NCBI RefSeq assembly: GCF_002288225.1
Contig: NZ_CP016777.1
Span: 744,001-808,000 of the forward strand
Direction of reading: 5' to 3'
DNA: 64,000 nt
DNA from: Candidatus Planktophila dulcis
GTDB lineage: Bacteria > Actinomycetota > Actinomycetes > Nanopelagicales > Nanopelagicaceae
The notes under the pieces were generated by a model that made no database searches, was not told the DNA's origin, and worked only from the letters and a program-made list of their open reading frames with translations. Position numbers and translations under genes: made by a program. Below are positions 1-8,902 of this stretch, in pieces; within the stretch, counting starts at the first letter, position 1; the number at the start of each line of letters is the position of its first letter.

Positions 1-1
1 A

Positions 2-1651
2 GTTAGAGCACCTCGCGGAACAACAAAGACCGCACACGGTTGGGGTCAAGAGGCAGCCCTTCGCATGTTGCAGAACAACCTCGACCCTGAAGTTGCTGAG
101 CATCCCGACAAATTAGTTGTTTACGGTGGAACAGGTAAAGCTGCTCGAAATTGGGATTCCTTCGATGCTCTTGTTAAGACTCTGACCAATCTAAAAGATG
201 ATGAAACGATGTTGGTGCAATCCGGAAAACCCGTTGGTGTATTTCAAACCCATGAATGGGCACCTCGCGTACTCCTCGCTAATTCAAATCTTGTAGGAGA
301 TTGGGCGACCTGGCCTGAATTTCGAAGGCTCGAAGATTTAGGTTTAACGATGTATGGCCAGATGACTGCAGGGTCATGGATCTATATCGGCACTCAAGGA
401 ATTTTGCAGGGCACCTATGAAACTTTTGCAGCGGTTGCTGAAAAGCATTTTGGTGGGACGCTCGCTGGAACTCTGACAGTCACAGGTGGATGCGGTGGTA
501 TGGGTGGGGCTCAACCACTTGCTATCACCATGAATGAAGGAACATGTCTGATCATCGATGTCGATGGTTCACGCCTCAAGCGCCGAGTCACCAAGAGATA
601 TCTCGATGTCATTGCAGATAACTTGGAAGATGCTGTAGCAATGGCTGTGAAGGCAAAGAATGAGAAGAAGGCAATCTCCATCGGTCTTGTGGGAAATAGT
701 GCAACGGTCCTCCCCCAACTCTTTGCCATGGGAGTGCCGATAGATATCGTCACAGACCAAACATCAGCTCACGATCCACTTTTCTATATTCCTGAAGGTA
801 TTGATATCAATGATGCCCGTGATAGCGCAGATCGAAATCCTGTTGACTTCTCCAAGCGCGCAAAAGAATCAATGGCAAAGCACGTTGAAGCAATGGTCAA
901 CTTTCAAGATAAGGGCGCAGTGGTCTTTGACTATGGAAACTCCATTCGCGATGAGGCACGCCAAGGTGGTTACACCAGAGCATTTGAATTCCCTGGCTTT
1001 ATTCCAGCCTATATACGACCACTGTTCTGTGAAGGAAAAGGACCATTTCGTTGGGTTGCACTGTCGGGAGATCCGAAAGATATTGCACGTACCGATCAAG
1101 CAGTTCTCGAACTTTTCCCTGAAAACAAGCATCTGCATCGCTGGATCAAGATGGCGCAAGATCGCGTTGAATTTGAAGGGCTGCCTGCGCGCATCTGCTG
1201 GCTCGGCTATGGAGAACGCGATAAGGCTGGATTGAAATTTAATGACCTCGTTGCAAGTGGTGAAGTCAGCGCACCTATTGTTATTGGGCGCGATCACTTA
1301 GATTGCGGCAGCGTTGCATCCCCTTATCGTGAATCTGAAGCAATGCTCGATGGATCAGATGCGATCGCGGACTGGCCACTACTGAATGCGATGATCAATA
1401 TTTCATCAGGTGCATCATGGGTCTCGATTCACCATGGTGGCGGCGTTGGCATTGGTCGCTCCATCCACGCAGGACAAGTCAGCGTTGCAGATGGAACGCC
1501 ACTTGCTGCCCAGAAGTTAGAGCGAGTGCTCACCAACGATCCTGGCATGGGCGTCATTCGCCATGCAGATGCAGGCTATGAACACGCAAAGGAAGTTGCC
1601 ATTGAAAAGGGTGTTCACGTACCCATGATGAATGGTGCACCTATCACGTGA
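2..1651 (+). CDS. hutU: Urocanate hydratase (urocanase), 5'-partial
   Basis: Converts urocanate to imidazolonepropionate, the second step of histidine breakdown, using tightly bound NAD; cytosolic. The frame is already open at base 2, and the residues before the first Met (base 65) still match the family N-terminus (RAPRGTT, then [21 protein letters not shown] split around base 65), so the true start lies left of the window. Seen in the protein: [24 protein letters not shown], the glycine-rich [14 protein letters not shown] nucleotide loop, and [14 protein letters not shown], which carries the family's active-site Cys. It ends in a 4-bp GTGA overlap with hutI, so the two are translationally coupled. 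Family assignment is secure. Confidence 0.97.
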   Translation, partial: VRAPRGTTKTAHGWGQEAALRMLQNNLDPEVAEHPDKLVVYGGTGKAARNWDSFDALVKTLTNLKDDETMLVQSGKPVGVFQTHEWAPRVLLANSNLVGDWATWPEFRRLEDLGLTMYGQMTAGSWIYIGTQGILQGTYETFAAVAEKHFGGTLAGTLTVTGGCGGMGGAQPLAITMNEGTCLIIDVDGSRLKRRVTKRYLDVIADNLEDAVAMAVKAKNEKKAISIGLVGNSATVLPQLFAMGVPIDIVTDQTSAHDPLFYIPEGIDINDARDSADRNPVDFSKRAKESMAKHVEAMVNFQDKGAVVFDYGNSIRDEARQGGYTRAFEFPGFIPAYIRPLFCEGKGPFRWVALSGDPKDIARTDQAVLELFPENKHLHRWIKMAQDRVEFEGLPARICWLGYGERDKAGLKFNDLVASGEVSAPIVIGRDHLDCGSVASPYRESEAMLDGSDAIADWPLLNAMINISSGASWVSIHHGGGVGIGRSIHAGQVSVADGTPLAAQKLERVLTNDPGMGVIRHADAGYEHAKEVAIEKGVHVPMMNGAPIT

Positions 1652-2820
1652 GCTCCATAGCATTTACCAACATTGCAACTCTTGTCACAAATGATGTATC
1701 AGCAGGAGAAGGCGCCTTAGGAGTTCTACATAACGCAACTGTTGTGGTGGAAGATGGGTTGATTTCCCAGATTTCACAGACTCGACCATCTGGCGTCGAT
1801 AGCGAAGTTGATTGCACGGGCAAGACATTGCTTCCAGGATTTGTGGATTCGCACTCTCACCTAATATTTGCCGGAGATCGAGCAGATGAGTTTGCAGCGC
1901 GTTCACAAGGTGGGAAATACACCGCAGGTGGAATCGCATCGACTGTGAAGGCAACGAGAGCGGCATCAGATGCTGATCTTCGCCAGAATGCACAGCGTCT
2001 TCTCAACGAAGCGCTTTCTACAGGCACCACAACGATGGAAATCAAATCTGGATATGGCCTCACTGAAAAGGATGAGCTTCGCAGTCTTGCTATTGCAAGT
2101 GAATTCACCGATGAGACAACTCTTCTTGCAGCTCATGTGATTCCTGAAGAGTTTGAATCGAATCCAGATGGCTATGTGGAGCTGATCGTCAATTCAATCA
2201 TTCCGAAATCAAAGGCGAAATGGATTGATGCATTTTGTGATCTCGGTGCCTTTAACCCAGAGGAATCTGAGGCAATACTGCGCGCAGGAGTAGCTGCCGG
2301 CATGCAGGTGCGCATCCACGCCAATCAACTCTTTGCAGGAGTTGGTGTTGCACTCGCCGTAGCACTCGATGCAGCATCGGCAGATCACGTGAGCAAATCA
2401 ACGAATGCAGATATTGAGTTATTGGCATCAAGTAATACCGTTGCAACACTCCTGCCGGGCGCTGAATTCTCCACACATCTGCAATCAGGACTTGGTCGAC
2501 GTTTTCTTGATGCAGGAGCAACAGTTGCCATTGCATCTGATTGCAATCCTGGCTCTAGCTACACCACATCGATGCCATTTTGTATTGCCACAGCGGTAAG
2601 CCTCCTGGGATTTACGGTGGAGGAAGCGGTTAAGGCTGCAACCCTTGGTGGAGCACAAGCCCTTCGAAGAACTGATATCGGAATAGTGAGTGTTGGTAAG
2701 AGAGCAGATCTCGTACTACTTAATACACCTTCCTATATTCACCTGGCATATCGCCCCGGCGTCAATCTCCTTCACAGTACCTACAAATCAGGAAGAGCAG
2801 TGACATCATGGCAGAAGTAG
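1648..2820 (+). CDS. hutI: Imidazolonepropionase
   Basis: Hydrolyses 4-imidazolone-5-propionate to N-formimino-L-glutamate, step three of histidine degradation. It is a 390-residue metal-dependent amidohydrolase of normal family length. The metal motif HSH is at residues 69-71 ([15 protein letters not shown]), followed by [13 protein letters not shown], then [19 protein letters not shown] and ADHVSK, which supply further metal and substrate ligands, and ASDCNPGSS near the C-terminus. The GTG start at 1648 lies in a GTGA overlap with the hutU stop, and the end overlaps hutH by 13 bp. The three genes therefore form one coupled operon. Confidence 0.96.
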   Translation: MSSIAFTNIATLVTNDVSAGEGALGVLHNATVVVEDGLISQISQTRPSGVDSEVDCTGKTLLPGFVDSHSHLIFAGDRADEFAARSQGGKYTAGGIASTVKATRAASDADLRQNAQRLLNEALSTGTTTMEIKSGYGLTEKDELRSLAIASEFTDETTLLAAHVIPEEFESNPDGYVELIVNSIIPKSKAKWIDAFCDLGAFNPEESEAILRAGVAAGMQVRIHANQLFAGVGVALAVALDAASADHVSKSTNADIELLASSNTVATLLPGAEFSTHLQSGLGRRFLDAGATVAIASDCNPGSSYTTSMPFCIATAVSLLGFTVEEAVKAATLGGAQALRRTDIGIVSVGKRADLVLLNTPSYIHLAYRPGVNLLHSTYKSGRAVTSWQK

Positions 2821-4325
2821 TAATCACGACATCAGGCATGACTTTTAGCGATCTCGTGGCAATTGCACGTGATGGCGCCACTGTCTCACTCTCACAACAA
2901 TCGCTGAGTGCGATGCAGAGCTCACGTGATCACGTTGAAAAGCTTGCAGCATCTGAAACTCCTGTTTATGGAATTTCAACTGGCTTCGGAGCCCTTGCAA
3001 ATCGCCATGTATCGCAGGAGCTTCGCACACAACTACAACGTTCCTTGATTCGCTCGCATGCAGCGGGTGTTGGAGATCCCGTAGAGAGAGAAGTTGTGCG
3101 CGCTCTTATGGCTCTTCGATTGAAGACTTTGGCTTCAGGAAAGACAGGGGTGCGACCCGTTGTTGCCGAGACGATGGCCGCTCTTTTAAACGCTGGCATC
3201 ACTCCCCTCGTTCGCGAATTTGGATCTCTTGGTTGCAGTGGAGATTTAGCGCCTCTTGCTCACTGCGCACTCGTTCTTATGGGCGAGGGCGAAGCCTTTG
3301 ATAGCAATGGTGTGCAACGACCAGTAGCCGATCTTCTTCGCGAAGCAAAAATCATTCCCGTCCAACTTGCCGAAAAAGAAGGTCTTGCTCTCATCAATGG
3401 CACAGATGGCATGCTCGGAATGCTCATCCTTGCTATCGAAGATTTGCGAATGCTTGTTAATACTGCAGATGTCGTTGCAGCCATGAGCGTTGAAGGTTTG
3501 CTTGGAACAGATCGCGTCTTCATTCCAGAACTTCATCTTCCTCTGCGTTCTCACCCAGGACAGGCAGAGAGCGCGGCCCGCATGCTTGCAACACTCAAAG
3601 GTTCAGGTATAGTCGCATCACACTTGGAAAACGATGATCGCGTACAGGATGCGTACTCACTTCGCTGCGCTCCTCAAGTTGCCGGCGCTGTTCGTGACAC
3701 AGTCGAATATGCAGCAACTGTTGCGCTACGAGAGCTAGCTGCAGTCATTGATAATCCAGTAGTTCTAGATGATGGTCGCATCTCATCCAATGGTAATTTC
3801 CATGGAGCGCCTATCGCCTATGTTCTGGACTTTCTGGCTATCGCTGTCGCAGATTTAGGAAGCATCGCAGAGCGACGCACAGATCGTGCACTCGATAAGA
3901 ATCGCAGCGCAGGATTACCACCATTTCTGGCCGATGATCCTGGAGTTGATTCAGGTCTGATGATTGCTCAATACACACAAGCTGCCCTTGTCAGCGAGAA
4001 CAAGAGACTTGCATCTCCTGCAAGTGTCGATTCCATTCCTTCCTCTGCGATGCAAGAAGATCACGTATCCATGGGGTGGTCTGCTGCGCGAAAGTTACGG
4101 ACATCAATTACAAACCTCACCCGAATCATCGCCATAGAACTCGTGACAGCATCCCGTGCGATCGAGCTACGCGCTCCCTTAACCCCAAGCCCGGATTCAA
4201 CCAAGGTCATTACGGCGCTGCGTAAAAGCGTTGCAGGACCTGGGCCTGATCGATATCTATCGCCTGAATTGGAAGCTGCAACAGCATTTGTCGCAACAGG
4301 TCGCGTTATGAATGCGATTGAATAA
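2808..4325 (+). CDS. hutH: Histidine ammonia-lyase (CSG-type MIO precursor)
   Basis: Deaminates L-histidine to trans-urocanate, the entry step of the Hut pathway; family members are cytosolic tetramers. The 505 residues show PVYGISTGFG with the conserved catalytic Tyr at 54, and the prosthetic-group loop GSLGCSGDLAPLAH. The tripeptide that cyclises to MIO is Cys143-Ser144-Gly145, not the textbook Ala-Ser-Gly; I recall the same variant from Streptomyces enzymes. ENDDRVQDAYSLRCAPQV and SSNGNFHG are further family blocks. It is the last gene of the operon; no formiminoglutamate hydrolase follows, so that step must lie elsewhere. The 3' end overlaps a convergent hydrolase gene by 20 bp. Confidence 0.96.
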   Translation: MAEVVITTSGMTFSDLVAIARDGATVSLSQQSLSAMQSSRDHVEKLAASETPVYGISTGFGALANRHVSQELRTQLQRSLIRSHAAGVGDPVEREVVRALMALRLKTLASGKTGVRPVVAETMAALLNAGITPLVREFGSLGCSGDLAPLAHCALVLMGEGEAFDSNGVQRPVADLLREAKIIPVQLAEKEGLALINGTDGMLGMLILAIEDLRMLVNTADVVAAMSVEGLLGTDRVFIPELHLPLRSHPGQAESAARMLATLKGSGIVASHLENDDRVQDAYSLRCAPQVAGAVRDTVEYAATVALRELAAVIDNPVVLDDGRISSNGNFHGAPIAYVLDFLAIAVADLGSIAERRTDRALDKNRSAGLPPFLADDPGVDSGLMIAQYTQAALVSENKRLASPASVDSIPSSAMQEDHVSMGWSAARKLRTSITNLTRIIAIELVTASRAIELRAPLTPSPDSTKVITALRKSVAGPGPDRYLSPELEAATAFVATGRVMNAIE

Positions 4326-5073
4326 AGAGTCGAGAATTTTCAAAGATAATCTCTTGATCGTAATCAAGGGTTGCAACGTGGTAACTATTTACTAGTTCTA
4401 TGCGGTTCTTCTCTCTCGATCCCACACCTGCCATGATGATTTCAGTGTTAGAGACAGGAAGCGTGTGATCGTCAACGCTATGAAAGAGCTGCAGTGGCGC
4501 TGTCACATCGTGAAGTCGCTTGCGGGTATAGGAGAGCATCTTCAATAGTTGGTGCACCCCAAGGGCCGGTAGAGAGTCATATCCCCATTCGGTAATTCCG
4601 GGGCGCTTAATGTCATCACCTACGGAATCGCGCATCTTTTGAAAGCGCGAGATGACCCAAGCCAATTGATGAGGCACCAACTTCACATGAATCATTGGAT
4701 TCACAAGGATGATGCCAGCTAGTTGTCTCGAATATCGCGTGGCAACATTAAGAACAGTTCCACCGCCCATGGAAAGTCCACAGATAAATACTTTTTCGCA
4801 ACTTTGCAGCAATACATTGAGATCATTCTCGACTTTCGCCGGCCACTCCTGCCATTGCACGATATTCAAATCTTCAGGGCGAGTCCCGTGGCCTGGGAGT
4901 AGTGGCACTGTGACGGTGTATCCCAGTTGATTCAGATATTCACCCCAGGGACGCATCGATGCAGGAGAACCTGTGAAGCCATGGACGAGAAGAACTCCAA
5001 TAGCTTTATTGGCACCTTTGCCTTCGGCATGCCAGTCATTTAATAATCCCGCAGGTGCTCCATCAACGCTCAT
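4306..5073 (-). CDS. Alpha/beta hydrolase, carboxylesterase / monoacylglycerol lipase type
   Basis: A 255-residue serine hydrolase. It has the oxyanion motif LLVHGFTGSP (residues 28-37), the nucleophile elbow GLSMGG with Ser101, a candidate acidic residue in VDDHTLP (Asp201/202) and the catalytic His232 in NSYHVATLD. This layout and length fit EstA/Est30-type carboxylesterases and monoacylglycerol lipases, which cleave short or medium acyl esters; the true substrate cannot be read from sequence. It has no signal peptide, so it should be cytosolic. It is transcribed alone, convergent to hutH and divergent from the exonuclease gene, with a -10-like TAGTCT 6 nt before its ATG. Confidence 0.85.
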   Translation of the reverse strand: MSVDGAPAGLLNDWHAEGKGANKAIGVLLVHGFTGSPASMRPWGEYLNQLGYTVTVPLLPGHGTRPEDLNIVQWQEWPAKVENDLNVLLQSCEKVFICGLSMGGGTVLNVATRYSRQLAGIILVNPMIHVKLVPHQLAWVISRFQKMRDSVGDDIKRPGITEWGYDSLPALGVHQLLKMLSYTRKRLHDVTAPLQLFHSVDDHTLPVSNTEIIMAGVGSREKNRIELVNSYHVATLDYDQEIIFENSRLFIQSHS

Positions 5074-5079
5074 GTGTGC

Positions 5080-5085
5080 AGACTA
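5080..5085 (-). promoter_or_regulatory. -10-like TAGTCT of the hydrolase gene (leaderless geometry)
   Basis: TAGTCT on the minus strand, followed by 6 nt and then the ATG at 5073. This spacing puts the expected transcript start at the start codon. No Shine-Dalgarno is seen. Confidence 0.55.
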
Positions 5086-5113
5086 TTGCCCAGCCAATGT
5101 CATAGCAATCATC

Positions 5114-5119
5114 TACTGT
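5114..5119 (+). promoter_or_regulatory. -10-like TACTGT of the exonuclease gene (leaderless geometry)
   Basis: TACTGT followed by 6 nt and the GTG at 5126. It supports that GTG rather than the in-frame ATG at 5141. It faces away from the hydrolase -10 at 5080-5085, so the 52-bp gap would be a compact divergent promoter. Confidence 0.55.
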
Positions 5120-5125
5120 TAACGC

Positions 5126-5788
5126 GTGGTTAACGATTCGATGAATTCTTCATGGCAGAGCACTTTCCAAGCAATTGGCAGGCCGCTTGTCGATACAACA
5201 TTTGTTGTTATTGATCTTGAGACCACTGGTGGCGCACCACATTTAGGCGCTGGAATCACTGAGATTGGCGCTGTAAAGATTTGCAGGGGCGAAACAGTTG
5301 GAGAGTTTGAAACCTTTATCGACCCAGGCCATCCCATCCCTGCCTACATCACCGAGCTCACCAGCATCACCGATGAGATGGTCTTTCAATCCCCCACCAT
5401 TGCTCAAGTATTTCCATCACTTCTAGAGTTTCTAGGTCATCCCGATAACACCGTGCTCGTTGCTCAGAATGCTCCTTTTGATCTCTCGTTCCTTACACAC
5501 GCTGCCCGAGCGCACGACTTTGATTGGCCAAAATTTCCCGTGCTCGACACCGCCATCATTGCTCGCAAAGTCCTCACTCGTGATGAAGTACCCAATTGCA
5601 AGTTAGGAACACTTGCAGAATTCTTTGGTACGCAAACCACGCCCAATCACCGTGCACTCGATGATGCTCGGGCAACGGTAGATGTTTTTCACGGTTTACT
5701 GGAACGACTTGGCTCTCACGATATCTACACGTTGGAGGAGCTCAACAACTTCGGCAAGAAAGTTAAGAAGCCGAAATCTCCTGAGTAA
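5126..5788 (+). CDS. DEDDh 3'-5' exonuclease (DnaQ/PolC-epsilon-like)
   Basis: A 220-residue exonuclease of the DnaQ fold. The four acidic positions and the histidine are visible: Asp30 and Glu32 in VVIDLETTG, Asp119 in NAPFDLSFL, and His175 with Asp180 in HRALDDA. Such proteins act as proofreading subunits or as repair and RNA-processing exonucleases. With no polymerase or UvrC domain attached, this is a stand-alone member. The GTG start at 5126 is chosen because a TACTGT hexamer sits 6 nt upstream; ATG 5141 is the alternative. The 3' end overlaps the convergent trpD by 26 bp. Confidence 0.9.
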   Translation: MVNDSMNSSWQSTFQAIGRPLVDTTFVVIDLETTGGAPHLGAGITEIGAVKICRGETVGEFETFIDPGHPIPAYITELTSITDEMVFQSPTIAQVFPSLLEFLGHPDNTVLVAQNAPFDLSFLTHAARAHDFDWPKFPVLDTAIIARKVLTRDEVPNCKLGTLAEFFGTQTTPNHRALDDARATVDVFHGLLERLGSHDIYTLEELNNFGKKVKKPKSPE

Positions 5789-6815
5789 GAGCTGCCCATT
5801 TATTGAGCAACTCACTTGCTGCTCCAGAATCAACTGCCTGCACAGCATGCTCTAACCCACGAGTTAAACGGGCCTTGATATCACTATCCATATCGCCTTC
5901 AAATGCTGCAATCGCAGCTGCTGCATTGAGCAAGACTGCATCACGCGGTGCACCACGTTCTCCTGCAAATATTGATTGTGAGATACGGGCATTTTCTTGA
6001 GCATCCCCACCCACAAGGGCTTCAATCGGTGCGTTATCCATACCGAAATCTTTCGCATCGATGCGATCGCTATGAATCTCAGATTTACCAATGGAAAGCA
6101 CTGAAGTTGTGGTTGTGAGCGTGATTTCATCAAGCCCATCATCGCCTCTAAAGACAAAGCCATCGCATCCTTTATCTGCAAGTACCTGTGCCATCACAAG
6201 ATGCATCCGCTCATTGGCAACACCAATAGCTGCAGCCTTTGGTTGCGCTGGATTTGCAAGCGGTCCCAAGATATTAAAGACAGTCGGTACTCCTAGTTCT
6301 TTACGCGCAGGTGCTGCAAAACGCATCGCTGGATGAAAGACCGGAGCGAGACAGAATCCAATACCGAGTTCGCGCACTGTGCGCTCAACTCCTGCGCCAT
6401 CCAATCCAGGCACGACTCCCAGTGCTTCAAGAAAATCTGATGCACCCGATTTGGATGAGACTGCGCGATTGCCGTGTTTGACCACGCGAGCACCAGCAGC
6501 TGCTGCAATGATGGCAGCTGTTGTTGAAATATTGATGGTGTGTGCACCATCTCCGCCCGTACCCACGGTGTCCACGGCGCGTTCTGCAATGTTGATCGGA
6601 GCAGCGTTTGCATACATCACTTCAACAAGGGCGCCGACTTCCTCAGAAGTCTCACCTTTTGCTTTCAAAGCCAGAAGAAAACTCTTCACGCTTTCAATAT
6701 CTGATTGCCCACCGAGAATCTCCTGCATCGCCCCTTGAATTTCGGCTCGCTCTAGATCAAGGCCAGCCAGTAATTTTTCAGTGAGAAGGCTCCAGCTCAC
6801 AGGAGTTGAAGTCAT
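5763..6815 (-). CDS. trpD: Anthranilate phosphoribosyltransferase
   Basis: Transfers phosphoribose from PRPP to anthranilate, step two of tryptophan synthesis; cytosolic homodimer in the family. The 350 residues contain VGTGGDGAHTINIS, with the PRPP-binding GTGGD at 85-89, KHGNRAVSSKSG from 113, and the acidic metal region GDDGLDEITL. The frame is open 47 codons further upstream, but that stretch overlaps the receiver-like gene and has no family similarity, so ATG 6815 is taken as the start. It lies 13 bp behind the receiver-like gene, probably co-transcribed. No other trp gene is in the window, matching the isolated trpD near ctaE that I recall in mycobacteria. Confidence 0.95.
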   Translation of the reverse strand: MTSTPVSWSLLTEKLLAGLDLERAEIQGAMQEILGGQSDIESVKSFLLALKAKGETSEEVGALVEVMYANAAPINIAERAVDTVGTGGDGAHTINISTTAAIIAAAAGARVVKHGNRAVSSKSGASDFLEALGVVPGLDGAGVERTVRELGIGFCLAPVFHPAMRFAAPARKELGVPTVFNILGPLANPAQPKAAAIGVANERMHLVMAQVLADKGCDGFVFRGDDGLDEITLTTTTSVLSIGKSEIHSDRIDAKDFGMDNAPIEALVGGDAQENARISQSIFAGERGAPRDAVLLNAAAAIAAFEGDMDSDIKARLTRGLEHAVQAVDSGAASELLNKWAALTQEISAS

Positions 6816-6828
6816 AGTGAAACCTTCG

Positions 6829-7278
6829 TTATGCGGTTGCGTTTGTCGCGATAGTACGTGCGCGAAGAAGATCGGCAACAGTGTGAGAGAGAGTAAATGG
6901 GTCCACAGGATGTAAAACATTTGCTTCTGCGCGAGACCATGCTGCAAGCCATGCATCTTCCTTACGACCTGTTATGACCATCACGGGAGGACAGTTGAAG
7001 ACCTCATCCTTGAGCTGACGAGCCATTCCGATGCCACCTTCTGGAACCGCTTCGCCATCTAAAATAAAGAGATCGATAGGAGATTCTGATCCGACTTTCT
7101 TGCCATCGACGAAGAGGCGAAGTGCTGCAGCGGTCGCGAATTGATGGATGACGTGCTCGGCCATTTCAGGAGAAACCCTGGAACCTAGGGCGCCAATAAC
7201 TGCCTCGCGGACTGTGACGTCATCGGAGTAGAGAACGATGGAGTACTTGCGCTCCCGTGCCCCAGCATTTTCTGACAT
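6829..7278 (-). CDS. Receiver-like protein without output domain (degenerate CheY fold)
   Basis: A 149-residue single-domain protein with the layout of a response-regulator receiver: an acidic pair in IVLYSDD near residue 19, a candidate phospho-acceptor in LFILDGE, a Thr in MVITGRKED, and HPVDPF where receivers usually have Lys-Pro. The conserved Lys is thus replaced by His, so normal phosphorylation-driven switching is doubtful. No DNA-binding domain is attached. It leads the minus-strand pair with trpD and is divergent from ctaE. I do not know a characterised function. A TAGACT hexamer lies 7 nt before its ATG. Confidence 0.75.
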   Translation of the reverse strand: MSENAGARERKYSIVLYSDDVTVREAVIGALGSRVSPEMAEHVIHQFATAAALRLFVDGKKVGSESPIDLFILDGEAVPEGGIGMARQLKDEVFNCPPVMVITGRKEDAWLAAWSRAEANVLHPVDPFTLSHTVADLLRARTIATNATA

Positions 7279-7285
7279 AGGCCAA

Positions 7286-7291
7286 AGTCTA
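7286..7291 (-). promoter_or_regulatory. -10-like TAGACT of the receiver-trpD operon (leaderless geometry)
   Basis: TAGACT on the minus strand, 7 nt before the ATG at 7278; no Shine-Dalgarno precedes that ATG. Confidence 0.5.
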
Positions 7292-7350
7292 ATAGCCCGC
7301 CGGCAATGGCGATGACGAAAGAATGAGTCGAAATTGCGTGACCCTTTTCA

Positions 7351-7374
7351 CCTCGATTAGGCGCAGAATCGAGG
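7351..7374. promoter_or_regulatory. Perfect 8-bp inverted repeat upstream of ctaE
   Basis: CCTCGATT (7351-7358), 8-nt spacer, AATCGAGG (7367-7374). It sits about 20 bp before a -10-like TAGGTT (7394-7399), so it would cover the -35 region of the ctaE-qcrCAB promoter. No T-run follows, which argues for an operator rather than a terminator. Confidence 0.45.
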
Positions 7375-7393
7375 CCATCAGAGGGTCCCTAAA

Positions 7394-7399
7394 TAGGTT
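7394..7399 (+). promoter_or_regulatory. -10-like TAGGTT before ctaE
   Basis: TAGGTT about 30 nt upstream of the preferred ctaE ATG (7431). It predicts a short leader that contains GGGAA (7415-7419) as a weak Shine-Dalgarno. Confidence 0.35.
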
Positions 7400-7430
7400 A
7401 GTGCGCCCCTTTTCGGGAATAATGCCACCC

Positions 7431-8060
7431 ATGACTAGCACCAGCGTGAGCGATCACCACAAAATCACCCGCCCGAACATGGTGGCGGTCGGAACGATTG
7501 TTTGGCTCTCTAGCGAACTCATGTTCTTCGCTGCGCTCTTTGCGATGTATTTCACCACACGCGCCGTGCAAGGTCCGAATGTTTGGCTTGAATCGACTGA
7601 GTTTCTCAACATTCCATTTGCAACGCTGAACACAACAGTTCTTGTTCTCTCATCAGTGACATGCCAGTTCGGTGTGTTCGCAGCCGAGCGCTACCAAGCG
7701 CGTCGCACAGGTTCTCTGATCAACATAATGAACTGGGGAATGCGTGAGTGGTTTGCACTCACTTTCCTTATGGGTGGCTTCTTTATCGCAGGTCAGATTT
7801 ACGAGTACGCAGCTCTCGTCAGTGAAGGTATGGCACTTTCAACCTCTGCCTATAGTTCTGTTTTTTACATCGCAACAGGTTTCCACGGATTACACGTAAC
7901 AGGAGGCCTCATCGCCTTTCTGATCGTTTTGATTCGTGTCGCTAAGGCTCGTCGATTTACACAAGGTCAGGCAACAACGGCAATCGTAGTCTCCTACTAC
8001 TGGCACTTTGTTGATGTTGTCTGGATCGCCCTCTTCTCAGCTATCTACCTCATTAAATAA
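7431..8060 (+). CDS. ctaE: Cytochrome c oxidase subunit III
   Basis: Membrane subunit III of the aa3 terminal oxidase, which receives electrons from the bcc complex. The protein of about 209 residues has the usual actinobacterial opening [20 protein letters not shown], then [12 protein letters not shown] and HGLHVTGG, with about five hydrophobic segments, and ends in [11 protein letters not shown]. The frame runs upstream to 7323, but that part is not hydrophobic and matches no family member. ATG 7431 gives the family-like start [13 protein letters not shown] 7422 is an alternative. It is first in ctaE-qcrC-qcrA-qcrB, an order shared with mycobacteria and streptomycetes. Confidence 0.94.
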   Translation: MTSTSVSDHHKITRPNMVAVGTIVWLSSELMFFAALFAMYFTTRAVQGPNVWLESTEFLNIPFATLNTTVLVLSSVTCQFGVFAAERYQARRTGSLINIMNWGMREWFALTFLMGGFFIAGQIYEYAALVSEGMALSTSAYSSVFYIATGFHGLHVTGGLIAFLIVLIRVAKARRFTQGQATTAIVVSYYWHFVDVVWIALFSAIYLIK

Positions 8061-8107
8061 ACCAAAGAACTGAATTTGACAATGACTGACCAACTGAAAG
8101 GAACACA

Positions 8108-8899
8108 GTGAAGCGCCTCTCGCGTCTACGCAGACATCGTGCAGCAGGACCAATTCTTTTGATCTTTGCTCTCTTCACCATCGGCACCACTTTTCAAGTA
8201 GCTAGCGCAGTCAACAATGAGAGCACCTCCATTGCAGATCGCGCAGTGACGATAGAAGAGGGTAAGCAGATCTTCCTTAAGGGTTGTTCTTCATGCCACG
8301 GACTAAACGCAGAAGGTGGTCAGATTGCACCTTCTCTGATTGGCGTCGGAGCAGCATCTGTTGATTTCCAGGTCGCAACAGGTCGTATGCCGATGGCTGA
8401 TATGAGTGTGCAGGCAATGCGTAAAGACCCTGTCTATAACGCAGAGCAAGTACATGCACTTGCAACTTATGTTGCATCCCTTGCACCAGGACCACAAGTC
8501 CCGGGTGAAGAGCTTTTGAATTATGAGCGAGATGGTTCTGTTGCAGAAGGTGGCGAGCTCTTTCGTACTAACTGCGCGATGTGCCACAACTTTGCTGCAC
8601 AAGGTGGAGCACTCACTCAAGGTAAATATGCGCCAACTCTGATGGGTGTTGAACCACGACACATCTATGAGGCAATGGTTACGGGACCACAATCAATGCC
8701 AGTCTTTAGCGATAAGACAATCACTCCCGAAGAAAAACTCTCCATCATCAAATGGATCAAGGCCGCAGAAGCTGAGCCACAACTAGGTGGTGCAGCACTT
8801 GGTCGCGTAGGACCTGTCACTGAAGGTTTACTTGTATGGACTCTAGGAATCGGACTGCTCATTGGTGTTGCAGTCTGGCTAGCAATGAAGGCGAGATAA
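8108..8899 (+). CDS. qcrC: Di-heme cytochrome c subunit of the bcc complex
   Basis: Carries electrons from the Rieske centre to the aa3 oxidase inside the bcc-aa3 supercomplex; in Actinobacteria it replaces a separate soluble cytochrome c. The 263 residues begin with a basic stretch and a hydrophobic anchor (about residues 14-34). Two c-type heme sites follow: CSSCH at 60-64 and CAMCH at 156-160, with Met-rich segments (GRMPMADM and GPQSMPVF) as likely axial ligands. A C-terminal membrane helix lies at about 240-260. GTG 8108 is preceded by AAAGGA. It lies 47 bp after ctaE and 3 bp before qcrA. Confidence 0.95.
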   Translation: MKRLSRLRRHRAAGPILLIFALFTIGTTFQVASAVNNESTSIADRAVTIEEGKQIFLKGCSSCHGLNAEGGQIAPSLIGVGAASVDFQVATGRMPMADMSVQAMRKDPVYNAEQVHALATYVASLAPGPQVPGEELLNYERDGSVAEGGELFRTNCAMCHNFAAQGGALTQGKYAPTLMGVEPRHIYEAMVTGPQSMPVFSDKTITPEEKLSIIKWIKAAEAEPQLGGAALGRVGPVTEGLLVWTLGIGLLIGVAVWLAMKAR

Positions 8900-8902
8900 G
8901 TA

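Noticed and set aside
6816-6956. N-terminal extension of trpD with a hydrophobic stretch
   Set aside because: It overlaps the start of trpD's upstream partner gene and has no family similarity; the hydrophobic run is out-of-frame reading of the receiver-like gene end.
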